In this document: one piece after another, positions 1-10,201 of the stretch
How the letters are laid out: every line of letters starts with the position of its first letter
How positions within the stretch are numbered: the stretch's first letter is position 1
Source: Pictodentalium vernedei
Taxonomy: Eukaryota; Mollusca; Scaphopoda; Dentaliida; Dentaliidae
Reading direction: 5' to 3'
Assembly (NCBI GenBank): GCA_031216915.1
Contig: CM062290.1
Span: 256,849,597-256,913,596 of the forward strand
DNA: 64,000 nucleotides
Notes under the pieces: model-generated
What the model was told of the DNA's origin: nothing
The model's input: only the letters and a program-made list of their open reading frames with translations
Databases searched by the model: none
Translations under genes and position numbers: made by a program

Positions 1-147
1 GTGATACCTTTAGGAAATACAGTTTTTGGCTTTCATATCTGATTTCTCACCATTATTGAAGATTAAATGAGCATCGGAGGGTTGGTTCTCACACCAAGAA
101 TATTGTTTTGTTTTGAAAATTTATACTTTTGTCACAATCAGCATTAA

Positions 148-389
148 CTGGTAGAGTGCTGGAAGCCCATATTTGGGCTTTACTCTGAAGTGGCAGTACC
201 AGCACTTAAAGGCTTCATATTTTGTGGATGTTGTTCATACCACCTTTGAAGTGAAATTATTTTGTCTGTTAGGATTTGCCTTGTTACAATTTATGGGAGA
301 GTGCCTATAGGCACTCTCCCATAAATTGTAACCAGGCAAACATATGTGAATAAATTTTGATGACCAAAAATAATTCAGCACTCTACCAG
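148..389. mobile_element. TTAA-flanked palindromic MITE, family B (copy B1)
   Basis: A 242-bp element with perfect 14-bp terminal inverted repeats (CTGGTAGAGTGCTG at the left, its complement at 376-389) between TTAA at 144-147 and TTAA at 390-393. A hairpin at 275-340 forms the centre (GTGCC-TATA-GGCAC core). It has no coding capacity. The TTAA duplication fits piggyBac-type integration, but the ends start CTGG rather than CCC, so the parent transposase is unknown. Further copies lie at 9.9, 17.9, 43.3-45.1 and 59.3 kb. Confidence 0.85.
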
Positions 390-393
390 TTAA

Positions 394-1014
394 AGGCTAT
401 ATAGTGTCAAAAATAAGGCTTTGGATGCAAGCAATTCAAATCTTGGTCGAATTTAACTTCCGGAAACAGACAATATTTTCTGTGAAATGCCCAATAACAA
501 AACAATCTACCCTATTAACAGATTTATGTAAGCTATGGTTTCATCCCATATGCCGGGGTGTCGAGGATGATCCAAACTGTCAAGCCCCCTCCCAAATCAC
601 AATCAAACACACAGCCGGAAAACCTATATTACACTCCCATTCACTGATATGTGCAAGTTTTCACTCAATTATGCCGTTAAAACCGTTAGAAAACAATTTC
701 TTCACACACAGAGCATTTTTGGAACACAGATGGGTGGAAAAATTGGAAAAGATCACATAATAAAATGACAAATGTGAATTTGTGCATAGCTATCAATATG
801 GTTGTACAATTCCATTGCTGACAAGTTTACATTGTTGCAGCACAAAATTACTCTGACAGATGTGAAATATTTCCCACCTCTGATCCCAGTTCTCCACCAT
901 ACCTAACCACATCCCATACTGGACCACTCAGCTGATGAAAACCTTTAAGTAAGACTTTATATTATGTTTTCTAAAACTTATGTTAATAGCTTAAACTTCG
1001 TGTTCATGTGATTT
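394..1014. other. AT-rich stretch, nothing recognised
   Basis: A 118-codon open frame at 404-760 has no motif, overlaps the edge of the MITE, and is treated as chance. Confidence 0.5.
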
Positions 1015-1094
1015 GCTGTCAGACAGAAAACTAAGAGGATCTCGAGTGTTGCAACCGCAACACTCGAGATCCTCTTAGTTTTCTGTCTGACAGC
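1015..1094. repeat. Perfect 80-nt palindrome
   Basis: Two perfect 38-nt arms (1015-1052 and 1057-1094) separated by the loop AACC. It begins GCTGTCAGACAG. No relation to the other hairpins is visible. It is probably the core of a MITE whose ends I could not define. Confidence 0.9.
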
Positions 1095-2668
1095 CTTGTC
1101 CTGGCTCTTCTCATTGCATTTTTCATTGTATGGGAGGCAATATTCTTATTTCTACTTCCAAAATGTGTGACTGATTGTTATGATAGTCCATCTGTCTGTC
1201 TGTCTCTCTGTCTGTCTGTTCATCTTACAAAGTGCTTCATTGCTTTTCATCTGCTTGGTTTTACACTTTCAATAATTGATAGCTGACTCTCAGTCACACC
1301 CCCATCTTATCTTATCTTAAACAACACATCTCTTGATCCCCTTGATGCAAACTTTGGTTCATCTCCTTGGAAACATTTTACTAAAATTTAACCCTTTTTC
1401 TCAAAATGGATGTTTGTAAGGATCAAAACCAAAGCTGTGATAGTGCAAATATGGGTACTTGCAGCTCAAACAGATCAGTATAGAATCAAAATTTGGTGGT
1501 TTCAGGGATTTTAACAGTGTTTTGAGATAAAATAGAAACAGAACAGGTCACCCTGTTGGTAAAAAGCTATGTGTTTTTGTTTTATCTGTGTCATATCAAT
1601 TAGTCTAGGTAACTCTTCTGCGAAAACTGGGGCTTTTTTCTTCTAAAAATGCAAAATATTCATCAAACACAATCCGAAATCTTTTCAGAAGCCAGGATGT
1701 GATTCCAAAAGTATTACAATTTAATATCACAAGAAGCTTGTGTTTTGTAAACATCATTTAAATGATGAATTATATTAAACTTGTTTATGAAAAGTAGCCT
1801 ACCGGGAGTCTAATTCAGGTCTGTACTTTTACCATGTTAGTAGGTGGAAGAAAAGTTTACAGTAATTGTTATGATAACATGGGGGAGCCTGTCGATAATG
1901 GGGGATTATGTAGCTGCAAATCCAATTTTTCAAAAACAAGTATGATTCTGTTGTTTTGGGGGATTTGGACATATGATTTTCTTGCGGCATGGGTAAATAA
2001 GGCATTTTGTTCAAAAAGTAATGTGTGCTTATACATATTTTTTAAATTTTATGTTGAGATTAGAGTTGTGTTAAAAGGAAGTTGTGAACTTGTACCCGCA
2101 CCAGCTTGTCCAATGCGTTACAGGGGAGAAACCTCTACTAGGGCAGTATCAATATCTTGGCTCAAAGCCCACAGTTTCGACACTTCTTTTAAAGAACATA
2201 TTTTCCATATTTTTGATCCAGTAGAAGCCAAAAGTTGAATGTTAATGCAGAAGTGATTTGTTTATTATATGAAAGAGGCAAAGTGTATTTTTGATAGGGT
2301 TGGGGTTGATTATTAGTATCACTGTAATAAATATTTGGTTGAGAGTTATCTGCCTTGAAATGATGCACTCGGAAGGGTCATGTCGACATCAACGGGAAGG
2401 CGGCTGGATGGGATGTAGGCGATTACGTATGAGCATAACATGATCGCAGCTTCGAACACGTGTTGCGCTTATATGAAAAGATGAGCATGAAAATACTCTA
2501 GCAGCGTATGCAGATCCAGGGGAGGAGGGCACTATTTTTTATAACACATTTTTATTTTCAAGAACCGAGTCCAGGAAATTGATATTATCCGCTATAGGTA
2601 GAGGTAGGTGCCACAAGCTATGTTTTTCAGAAAACCGAGTATTTTTATTGACTTTTCGAATAAGTATT
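1095..2668. other. Unassigned sequence with a (CTGT)n microsatellite
   Basis: A CTGT-type microsatellite lies at about 1190-1220. The 134-codon frame at 1834-2238 has no recognisable domain, and no splice-linked neighbours were found. I see no gene. Confidence 0.45.
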
Positions 2669-2946
2669 CGAATGAATGAATGATGTTATTTCGTAGTACA
2701 ACATGTACATAAATACAAACTATAGATAGCAACATACAATTATCTCAGATACATGGTTGCACTCAAGGGAGATGGCATAGCCACTTGGGCTATCTTCCCG
2801 CCATTCCCAATAAAAAAAACTTTAAATGTAAAACAAAGCTGACAACAGCGTGTATGTAAATGAAAAAAATAAAAGGAAGATTAATTTTTGAGATAGTTCT
2901 TTCCATATAAATAAAATAATAGATGAAACAATTTAGGGTCAGTCAA

Positions 2947-3190
2947 CCCTTTACCCAACTTAACGGCAAAAACCGGCCAGCGCTATTCTCAAAAATCGCC
3001 AATTAATTTTCATTATTTTTTTCATTTTTTGTCTCAAAAACATAGGTTATGACCCCTCATTGGAATGGGCTCGTCGAGCTCGTTCCAATGAGGGGTCATA
3101 ACCCATGTTTTTGAGACAAAAAATGAAAAAAATTAGTTATTCAAGAATTGTTTTTGCAAGTGTCGTCTGCTTTTCATGTTAGGTAAAGGG
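2947..3190. mobile_element. TTAA MITE, family A (copy A1)
   Basis: A 244-bp element starting CCCTTTACCCAAC and ending GTTAGGTAAAGGG. It is flanked by TCAA on the left (a mutated TTAA) and TTAA at 3191-3194. The central palindrome is about 115 nt (3017-3131) with a single-nucleotide centre between two CGAGCTCG-type half sites. It is inserted in the 3' UTR of the decayed LINE. Confidence 0.9.
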
Positions 3191-3486
3191 TTAAATGGAT
3201 AATGATGAGGTTACAGAGTTAGTACCTACAGTCGGGGCAATCTGGGTTATTACAGCTGGCGCGAAGGGAGTACGAATTCAACAATTGCTCCGTTAGAGAC
3301 ATTTTGAAAAGCGATCTGGAATAATTTTGAACCGATGGTTCTATTGTATTCCACATCCTAGAGAAGGTATGAATTGGAAAGTTTGCGGAGAAATGAGTTC
3401 TTGGTTTTAGTGTGCCGAATTTATCCGACTGTCTGGTGTCCTTTTCTGAGGGGTTTTGCTATATTCTAAAAGTGTCCACAAAGCTT

Positions 3487-3759
3487 TCAGGCAGCACGCT
3501 GTTGTACCAATCGTGTATAAACAAAGAGACCTGATGTTGTACGGGTCTGTGAAGTATAAAATACGGTGTTCGTTAAACAGTGGGTCAGTATGAGAATTGT
3601 ATTTTTTTTAGATATAAATCGGATGGCTTTCTTTTGTAATTTAATGATCGCTCGAGTTGAAGACCAGTGCCTCCGGATAGAAATACCATACAGCATGTGA
3701 CTCTGGATCAGAGAGCAGTTTAATGTTTTCAGGCACTTTTTCGGTAGAATCCTTTTCAC
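3487..3759 (-). pseudogene. LINE ORF2 C-terminal fragment
   Basis: A 90-residue frame aligning by eye with the C-terminal domain of the 27.6-28.2 kb LINE frame: ILPKKCLKTLN... SHMLYGISI...LQKKAIRFIS against VLPKKSLKLLY...SHLLYAIQI...LQKRAMRIIS. It is the region just after the RT fingers and thumb in elements of this group, and is non-functional by truncation. Confidence 0.8.
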
Positions 3760-4369
3760 TTTGTTATGTCACAGATTGCTCTGGAAATGTTAGAACAGAC
3801 TACTGGGATATGCTTTTTGAAGTTCAAATTTTCATCCACGTGGATTCCTAGGAATATTAGATTTTCTTCTTGATTATTTGCAATGAGTGAGATGGTTTAA
3901 TTGTTAAGCATAACTCTTCTGCTTTCAAAAGAGTATAAGTCACGCTGAGGGTGAAAAATAATCAAGTTTGTTTTTCCCTCATTTAGGAGTTCGTTATTAA
4001 CTAATTCCATAATTGTAAGTTATTGCCACCTGTATCGGAGGTAGTATCGCCTGCATATGATAAAATTTTCAGAAATCTCGAGTTTATAATATCGTTGATG
4101 TAAATTATAAAAAGAAGAGGGCCAAGAATAGATCCCTGAGGGACATCAGTTGGTATGACCTGAAAATCGGAACTCGCCTTTGGGAGGGATACCGGCTGAG
4201 ATCTGTCTGTCAGATAATCCTCGAACCAGGAGTTTGCACGGTCCTTTATTCCATTGAGGTTTAGCTTTTTAGTAAGATCGAGTGATTTATAGTATCAAAT
4301 GCTTTGGAGAAATCGAGAAACAAAGCTGAAATAAGCCCTTTGTTGGCTTATCGTTCATTTTCAGCAACA

Positions 4370-4520
4370 TTAAGACTCCCCAACGTATCACGTATCGGCA
4401 GTAGTATCGTCTGCATATGATAACTCCACATAAGCAGGGTTAGCATTGGTTGAAGACAAGTACACCATCGACGAGCAGTACGCCTCAGTACACAACGTCA
4501 CCGTGCCCCCATGTGGGTAA
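4370..4520. repeat. Chimeric filler: duplicated YADDT fragment plus SINE fragment
   Basis: Positions 4390-4423 repeat the stretch at 4035-4066 of the same LINE (the codons for Y-A-D-D-T on the minus strand). They are followed directly by about 94 bases of the SINE family found at 8.5, 9.2, 15.5 and 17.2 kb (AAGCAGGGTTAGCATTGG...). About 110 bases of RT sequence present in the intact LINE are missing here and replaced by this block. Confidence 0.65.
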
Positions 4521-4912
4521 TAATTTTTCTAATACTTTAGAGATGGTTGCTAGGATGCTAATAGGCCTATAATTGTTGAATAGTTGTTGATCGCCAGATT
4601 TAAAGACGGAAATTACTTTTGCTATTTTCATTTTGCTGAGGACAAAAGCGGTTGAGAAGGACAGATTTTAATTACGTGCGTTAAAGGGTCAGCGATCTCG
4701 TATATTATCTCCTTTAATACTTTGGAGGACATATTGTCAAGGTCTCTCTTTGTTTTTGGTTTCAATTTTTTGTGCACTGAATTACTTCGTGTGGGGTAGT
4801 GGGTAAAATAAAAAAAAATGACTCAGCCTTATTTCCTCTGAATCATTATTACCTGTGAAACGTGAAACGACGACAAGAAAACGGTACCGACTCGCTTATT
4901 TTTGAAACGATG

Positions 4913-5227
4913 TTAACGAATTAGGACGTCAGCTTTCTCTTTAGGTTCAGATATTTCCACATTGCCGTCGACAACTGTGGACGGGAATGTGAAGGTAGAA
5001 TTACATTTGTTAATTGCTTTCTTCGAGATTTCCCAAGCGCTTTTCAAGTTATATTTATTTTCATGAAGTGTAGTCTTGCAATAATCAGATTTGCAAGCCC
5101 GTTTCAGTCTGTTAAAATTGGTAAAGTACGTTTTGTATCTTAATTTATTTTGTGTGGTTTGGGATTTTAATTTTTTGACATACAGTTTTGTTTTTTTCAA
5201 TGCTGACTGCAAAAGTCCAGATGTCAT
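4913..5227 (-). pseudogene. LINE ORF2 linker fragment (between endonuclease and RT)
   Basis: A 104-residue frame matching residues 372-470 of the intact 27-kb LINE ORF2: same start (MTSGLLQS), same K-rich middle, the shared W-x-I block and the VEISEP/VEISDP motif. It ends in a premature stop. Confidence 0.85.
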
Positions 5228-5342
5228 TCACGGTTGATGCTTCACAAACTTATGGGGAACACTTATGCGATGTTCTGGAAAAGCTTGGTCGAAAGCGGCA
5301 TGAAGAGTCTCGAGAAGAATATTATTAGTTTCATTGGGACAG

Positions 5343-5409
5343 TACGGAAGCCCATTAGTGCGAATATTCGCAAAGATATTTTTTCTCGTGGCACTAATGG
5401 GCTTCCGTA
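5343..5409. repeat. 67-nt hairpin inserted in LINE endonuclease
   Basis: Perfect 19-nt arms (TACGGAAGCCCATTAGTGC and its complement at 5391-5409) around a 29-nt loop. It interrupts the endonuclease end of the decayed LINE, since LINE sequence is readable on both sides. Confidence 0.8.
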
Positions 5410-5599
5410 GAACAGAGTGCTTTCATTACATTGGTGAAGTTACTCCCAGACATGAGAAATTTGAACTGATTAACAGTCTCCTGCTTAAAAGATCTTTTAG
5501 AGGTTTGTGTGTGATGGGTGAGGCTTTTTAATGACATCAACATAAAAAGTTGCAAAATGGTCATTAACATCCGCAATAATTATTCGAGATGTTTGAGAT

Positions 5600-5870
5600 T
5601 AATTTTGTCATTGAAAATATTATCAATTATGGTGATTGAGTGGTCTGTAACTCTAGTTGATCTTGTAATAAATGGCATAAAACCTGCACTGAACATAGTC
5701 TCGATAGACAGATCGGTTTTGTTATGTCTACAAAAGCCAAGTAAATTAATATTATAATTACCTATAAGATAACATTCTTGTTTGAACCACCTAAAATGTT
5801 TACTAAATTCGTCAATTTTTCAGGAAAAGGTCATGGTCCGAGAATCGAATCATGTGCTAATAGGAAAGTG
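5600..5870 (-). pseudogene. LINE endonuclease domain fragment
   Basis: On the minus strand this reads as degenerate G-x-x-N-I-N-L-L (the GDFNIDLL block of the intact element), then FSAGFMPFITRSTRVTDHS, close to FSDGFMPVITKPTRITEHS. These are endonuclease blocks of APE-type LINEs. The order and spacing match the 27-kb copy. Several stops are present. Confidence 0.75.
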
Positions 5871-6257
5871 TACTCGTCTCTGTTAACCATTCTATACAAT
5901 AACAACCTATCTATATACCCAAAACAACGAAACGTTTAGCATAGATTGTACACAAAACAGAACTTCTACCAGACCCCTATAGGCTTGTGCGGCCTATTTT
6001 CCTCCTTAAAAAATAACCTACATCTCCCTCAGATGAGGGATAACCCCGCTTCTTGATAAATGCAAGTGGTTGATACATACCTTCCCTTCTTACTCTGGTG
6101 ACTTGGAATCTGCTCTGCGGTCGTATCTGCTGAGTGAACGATTTAAACATAGAAAGTTTCGAACCGCAACAGAGAATCCTCTGATTGCTCATAGAATCCG
6201 AGAACCGATTGGGCAGTGTGAGGAAGGTCTTCACAGATGGATGGATGGTATCTTTAA

Positions 6258-6500
6258 CCCTTTACCTAACCTGAAAAGCAGACGACACTTGCAAAAATAA
6301 TTCTTGAATAACTAATTTTTTCATTTTTTGTCTCAAAAACATAGGTTATGACCCCTCGTTGGAACGAGCTCGACGAGCTCGTTCCAACGAGGGGTCATAA
6401 CCTATGTTTTTGAGACAAAAAATGAAAAAAATAATGAAAATTAATTGGAGATTTTTGAGAATATTTCTGGTCGGTTTTTGCCGTTATGATTGGTAAAGGG
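6258..6500. mobile_element. TTAA MITE, family A (copy A2)
   Basis: A 243-bp element between TTAA at 6254-6257 and TTAA at 6501-6504, starting CCCTTTACCTAAC. The central palindrome at 6316-6430 is perfect: 57-nt arms around one unpaired A at 6373. Left subterminal sequence contains AGCAGACGACACTTGC. The right one contains a GGTCGGTTTTTGCCG block. Non-coding. Confidence 0.95.
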
Positions 6501-6740
6501 TTAAGGATGAGGCTAATGGTGTTCTGTGGGTGCGTTAACGTTAAAAAATAAACAAATAAAATAAAAAATGAACAACTGAATGTCAAACAGTTGTGGAAGG
6601 GGGTGGTGGCGTCATGGTGAGGTACCAATCTTGTGCTATGTCACGGAACCATAGTGTGCGAATGTGGAAGTTATACTCATGAATAATTATACCCCCACAA
6701 AACGAGGTTTAGGGGTGGGAGGTATATAGGAGTCAACTTG

Positions 6741-6808
6741 TCGGTCGGTCGGTCGGTCGGTTGGTCGGTCGGTCGGTCGGTCGGTCGTCGCCGTCGTCGT
6801 CGTCGGCC
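6741..6808. repeat. (GGTC)n then (GTC)n microsatellite
   Basis: About eleven GGTC units with one variant, grading into GTC triplets. It lies near the left end of the element at 6689-7337. Confidence 0.95.
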
Positions 6809-6820
6809 CGTTGCAATTTG

Positions 6821-7262
6821 TGGAGCGAACTACTTCCACAGTTTTAGTCTAACTGTCATGAAACTTCACAAAAATGATCAACATGATGAGGGGAAGTGCG
6901 TGACATATTTTTTTCCAGATCGGATTCAAGATGGCCGAGTAGCGGCCATATTGGATTTTGCAAAATACATGTGAAGCGAACAACTTCTGCAGTTTTTGCT
7001 GCATTTTCATGAGACTCTATATAAATTGATCGACATTATGAGGAGCAGTGCGTGACACAAATTTTTACCAGATCGGATTTAAGATGGTCGACTGGTGGCC
7101 ATATTGGATTTTGCAAAATACTTGTGGAGCGAACTATTTCTACAGTTTTTGCTGCATTTTCATGAAACTCAATATAAATGATCGACACAATGAGGAGCAA
7201 TGCGTGACATAATTTTTTTCCCGATCAACTTCAAGATGGCCGACTGGTGGCCATATTGGATT
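6821..7262. repeat. Tandem repeat, about 151-bp unit, 2.9 copies
   Basis: Units begin TGGAGCGAAC, TGAAGCGAAC and TGGAGCGAAC and end with GGCCATATTGGATTTTGC. Divergence between units is visible, so the array is not recent. Confidence 0.85.
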
Positions 7263-7344
7263 TTTTTTTATTACTCACAAAAATTGAATGCCCTTTTTCA
7301 GTCACCCACACTAGGCGGTATGCCACGGTGGGGGTATACCGGGC

Positions 7345-7677
7345 GACAGACCATCTCTAGTTTATAATAGCTGGAAATATAATGCATCTGTTGTCAACTT
7401 TTAGACATTCTTCTATCGATTAGCCGCATCTTCTCACTGCATTACTTGAGGGGCTCATTACTCTAAGTGTTCTTAATACTCAACACTTGACGTTGTCGTG
7501 AGGAATTATGCGAAAATATTACCTATATACTATATAGTCCATTCTTTCAAACCAGAGAAAGGGTTTTCCTTATATTCTATGACAACTCTAATGCCTGATA
7601 AAGGTATTCTCGTTTTAAACTTTTGTGTTCCACTCGTAGTTTATATGCTACGCTTGAGAGCCTCTGTTGCTCCCCTT
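7345..7677. other. Unassigned spacer
   Basis: I see no repeat or gene between the tandem-repeat element and the ORF1 fragment. The 64-codon frame here has no features. Confidence 0.4.
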
Positions 7678-8290
7678 TTAGAGAGGGGGTAAGTCTGTTC
7701 TGATGTTTTTTCTTGTTCCTCTAAGATTTGGGGCAGTATTCAAGATACGTTGCTTATCTCTTCCATTGACTTTGATTATCATGCAGTTGGGAGGGATAGA
7801 GGTGGCGTCCCTGTCCAGATTTGTTCGTGGTATTCTATGTGCATTGACTAACCGTCCAACTATATAAGCGGCCTTATTTACTTCCAACTTCAAATCCTTG
7901 GCAAGAAAGTCTGAAACTGTTGAGTATGAATCTTCGTCACTCTTGGCGGTGATTCTTTGCAGTAAAAGGTTGTACTTCCTCTTATCGTGTATCTCCGAGA
8001 GGATCAACTTTTGTTCCAGTTCCCTTTGCCTTGCGTAAGACTTTTTTCTAGTTCGTGAATGATGGCATCCTCAATTTCATCCACCCGCTGTTTAAAGTAC
8101 TCAACATTCTAAGACACATTAACAAAGTCAGATTTTATCACAGAGATGGTCTTGTTAATTTCTGTCATTTCGACTGGAAGGCCTTTTTTCATCTCATTTA
8201 TCAACTTTTTCAGTTCTAAATTAGTAACAGGATCCCCTCTCTGTGCTGATTGCTCCCCAACAGAGTGTTCTTTTTGTGGAGGGCATTATA
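7678..8290 (-). pseudogene. LINE ORF1 fragment (coiled coil plus RRM-like domain)
   Basis: Read on the minus strand, 8290-8010 gives a charged heptad-like segment (ELKKLINEMKKG..., then NVEYFKQRVDEIEDAI) typical of the coiled coil of LINE ORF1 proteins. Then 8007-7678 (109 residues) gives LLLQRI...VSDFLAKDLKLEV...IVGRLVNAHRIPRTN...MIIKVNGRDKQRIL...NIRTDLPP. That order (an NLL-x-x-x-I strand, a hR-x-P/HR-h-G turn, an I-h-K-h-x strand, an I-x-x-D-L-P-P tail) resembles the RRM-like and C-terminal parts of ORF1 in animal LINEs. One stop separates the two parts. No ORF2 follows downstream, so this is an orphan fragment. Assignment is by pattern, not by alignment. Confidence 0.65.
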
Positions 8291-8539
8291 TTATATTTTA
8301 ACACGGTGTACGACCAGATACGAAATTAGGAAAGAAGTTGGAGAAACGATCCAAGAGACAAAGAACTCCCCCTCTTTTCCTATTATTTACATCTCAGAAT
8401 TCACACATGAGCTTCCTTTTGGAGACATAAATCAATCCTCAGATGTTCTGAAATGTCAAGATATTGATCAAGCGTCCACGAAGTAGATATATTCTTCGCT
8501 GTCAACGTTCGCCTCTCACTTTTACACCATTTACCAGAG

Positions 8540-8890
8540 AGTTTTACAAGTGTCGTCAACTTATGCGCAATGGCAAATCGTGACCGTGACAGTTTTATGG
8601 GTAGAGGAAGCCGGAGTACCCGGAGAGAACCACCGAGCATCGACGAGCAACTGTCAGCTCCTCAACATTCTCTCTGTTCAAGCTCCGCTCAAGCAGGATT
8701 ACAGCGTTGAAGACATGTGCACCATCGACGTGCAGTACGCCTTAATACACGGCGTCATCGTTCCCCCATGTAGGCAACCGGGATAAAGTGCCTTGCCCAA
8801 GGACACAGCGCGGGTCGTCCCGGACGGGGATCGAACTCGGGACCTCTAGCATAGAAGTTCAACAGTCTACCACTGAGCCACCGCGCTCCC
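8540..8890 (-). mobile_element. tRNA-derived SINE (copy S2, most complete head)
   Basis: On the minus strand the element starts at 8890 with GGGAGCGCGG. An A box (TGGCTCAGTGG, 8870-8880) and a B box (GAGTTCGATCC, 8828-8838) follow, with the spacing of a tRNA promoter. After the tRNA-like head comes a conserved body containing CCTTGGGCAAGGCACTT and TGAAC/ACGCTG... blocks shared with copies at 4.4, 9.2, 15.5 and 17.2 kb. The RNA is presumably made by polymerase III and moved by a LINE in trans. The tail is AT-rich. It is not a functional tRNA, since no cloverleaf acceptor or anticodon stem pairs properly. Confidence 0.85.
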
Positions 8891-9055
8891 GGATAAGTGG
8901 GATTGTGCGTATTAAGGAATTTCTAGGAACTATCCGCAGGAAGGGCTGCGTTGCACGTTGGCGTAATATCAAAGTTTGTGTGAGTTGGGTTGACTTAAAT
9001 GTGTTTAAACGAAAACAAAACAAATATTAAAAGAAACTAAAAAAACCCAAATACC

Positions 9056-9056
9056 A

Positions 9057-9087
<31 letters not shown>

Positions 9088-9098
9088 AAAAAAAAACA
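9056..9098. repeat. Homopolymer C and A tracts
   Basis: A C-run followed by interrupted A-runs between two SINE copies, possibly the remains of a tail. Confidence 0.8.
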
Positions 9099-9159
9099 GG
9101 CTTGGACATTATTCAATAATCGTTTTATTCCGCAACTTGTAAGATTATTATTAATTATT

Positions 9160-9476
9160 TATTTGTGTTTACCGACACTTTCGACAGCCAGGATCACCTT
9201 GTGTCGGACAGTTTTACGGGTAGAGTTAACCGGAGTATCCGGACAGAATCACCGAGCAGCGGCGAGAAACTGACTGACTCATCAGCTCCGCGTAACTTAA
9301 CATTGGTTGAAGACTAGTGCACCATCGACGTTCGGTACGCCTTAGTACACAGCGTCATCGTGATCCCACGTCGGCAATCGGGATTAAGTGCCTCGTCGAA
9401 GGACAAAATGCAATTATCCCTGGTTTGAAGTGCAATGTCGTAACCACTCAGCCACCCACCCCCCCCCCCCCCCCCC
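9160..9476 (-). mobile_element. SINE (copy S3, head damaged)
   Basis: Same family and strand as the copy ending at 8890. The body (9180-9400) aligns throughout with copy S2. The tRNA-like head is mostly deleted, leaving only GTGGCTGAGTGG near 9460 next to a C-run. Confidence 0.75.
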
Positions 9477-9911
9477 TTGAAAGGTTTTGTGTGTTATATT
9501 TCTGCTTGTCCAAATTCGACTCTATATATTTCTATCCGCACCATCAACATGTATTTGATATAAGGAGCTGGTAATAAAGAGCGGAATTGAACTGAATTGG
9601 TAAAAGGTTAATGACTATGGTACAACACTGTAACAACAAAAGCAAACAGAGGAGTTTGACCGGATCGCGATCCGGTCGAAATGTCCTGCCTGCCCAGAAG
9701 CACTATGGCATCTCACTATGAAGATATTGAATCCAAGATGCTATTTTTCGTTTGTTTTTTCTTGATGCGGTCTTGACTTCATTGTATTTTATTTTGAAAA
9801 TCTCGACCATTGATGTAATTATGTCGCGCTCAAATCGCGATACGATCGCGAAAAAGTGGGTCTTTGTGATTACTTTACTCGATCTGAAAAGTTCAATTTT
9901 CTGTTACGATA
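9477..9911. other. Unassigned spacer
   Basis: No gene or repeat was recognised. GATCGCG-rich text at 9660-9850 shows no clear symmetry. Confidence 0.4.
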
Positions 9912-9915
9912 TTAA

Positions 9916-10197
9916 CTGGAAGAGTGTTAAATTATTTTTCAAATGTTTTTTGTAACACAAGTATTTTTTTTTAAAACAATCTGCTGCCAGTAAGGGGAGT
10001 CTCAGATCAACAAGTTTTTCTTCATAAGCAATTGTTGTGTTACAGTTTATTGGAGAGTGCCTGCTGGCACTCTCCAATAAACTGTAACAAAGCATTCTAT
10101 ACAAACATTTTTTCCAACCGATGAGCAAGACAACAAGCTTATGAATACAGTGCACTTTTCAGTTGAGCCATGATAGTGTCTTCTTGTACCCAACCAG
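9916..10197. mobile_element. TTAA-flanked palindromic MITE, family B (copy B2)
   Basis: A 282-bp element between TTAA at 9912-9915 and TTAA at 10198-10201, ends CTGGAAGAGTG and AACCAG. The central hairpin at 10038-10089 has 24-nt perfect arms ending in GAGTGCC/GGCACTC around TGCT. The flanks are more diverged than the hairpin. Confidence 0.8.
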
Positions 10198-10201
10198 TTA
10201 A

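Larger units (their letters stand above)
2671..5870 (-). mobile_element. Decayed LINE (same family as the element at 27-30.7 kb)
   Basis: A non-LTR retrotransposon relic read on the minus strand, 5' end near 5870. Its 3' UTR (2683-2810) matches the 3' UTR of the 27-kb LINE in the same order, including a stretch around GGGAGAT...CATAGCCAC, and ends in a short (CATT)n tail at 2671-2683. Translated pieces include the endonuclease end (5600-5757), the endonuclease-RT linker (4913-5227, starting MTSGLLQSALKK against MTSGLLQSSLTK in the intact copy), RT pieces around 4050-4700 and the C-terminal domain (3487-3759, SHMLYGISI against SHLLYAIQI). Stops and frameshifts are numerous. Insertions inside it are a TTAA MITE (2947-3190), a SINE/filler block (about 4370-4520) and a hairpin (5343-5409). 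Confidence 0.85.
6689..7337. mobile_element. Non-autonomous element with internal 150-bp tandem repeats
   Basis: Short inverted ends TATACCCCCAC (6689) and GTGGGGGTATA (to 7337) enclose a (GGTC)n/(GTC)n microsatellite at 6741-6808 and nearly three copies of a repeat of about 151 bp beginning near 6821, 6972 and 7124. Each unit holds G-C-G-A-A-C and AAGATGG...GGCCATATTGG blocks. No transposase frame is present. The open frame at 6738-6974 is only the microsatellite read through. Confidence 0.65.

Noticed and set aside
1834..2238. 134-codon frame
   Set aside because: No motif, no neighbours, not conserved in any repeat seen here; frames of this length occur by chance in 64 kb.
6738..6974. Open frame beginning with VGRSVGW repeats
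   Set aside because: Translation of the (GGTC)n microsatellite; no other coding sign.
8828..8890. Possible functional tRNA gene (A and B boxes)
   Set aside because: The stems do not pair as a cloverleaf and the sequence runs on into a repeated SINE body present in five copies.
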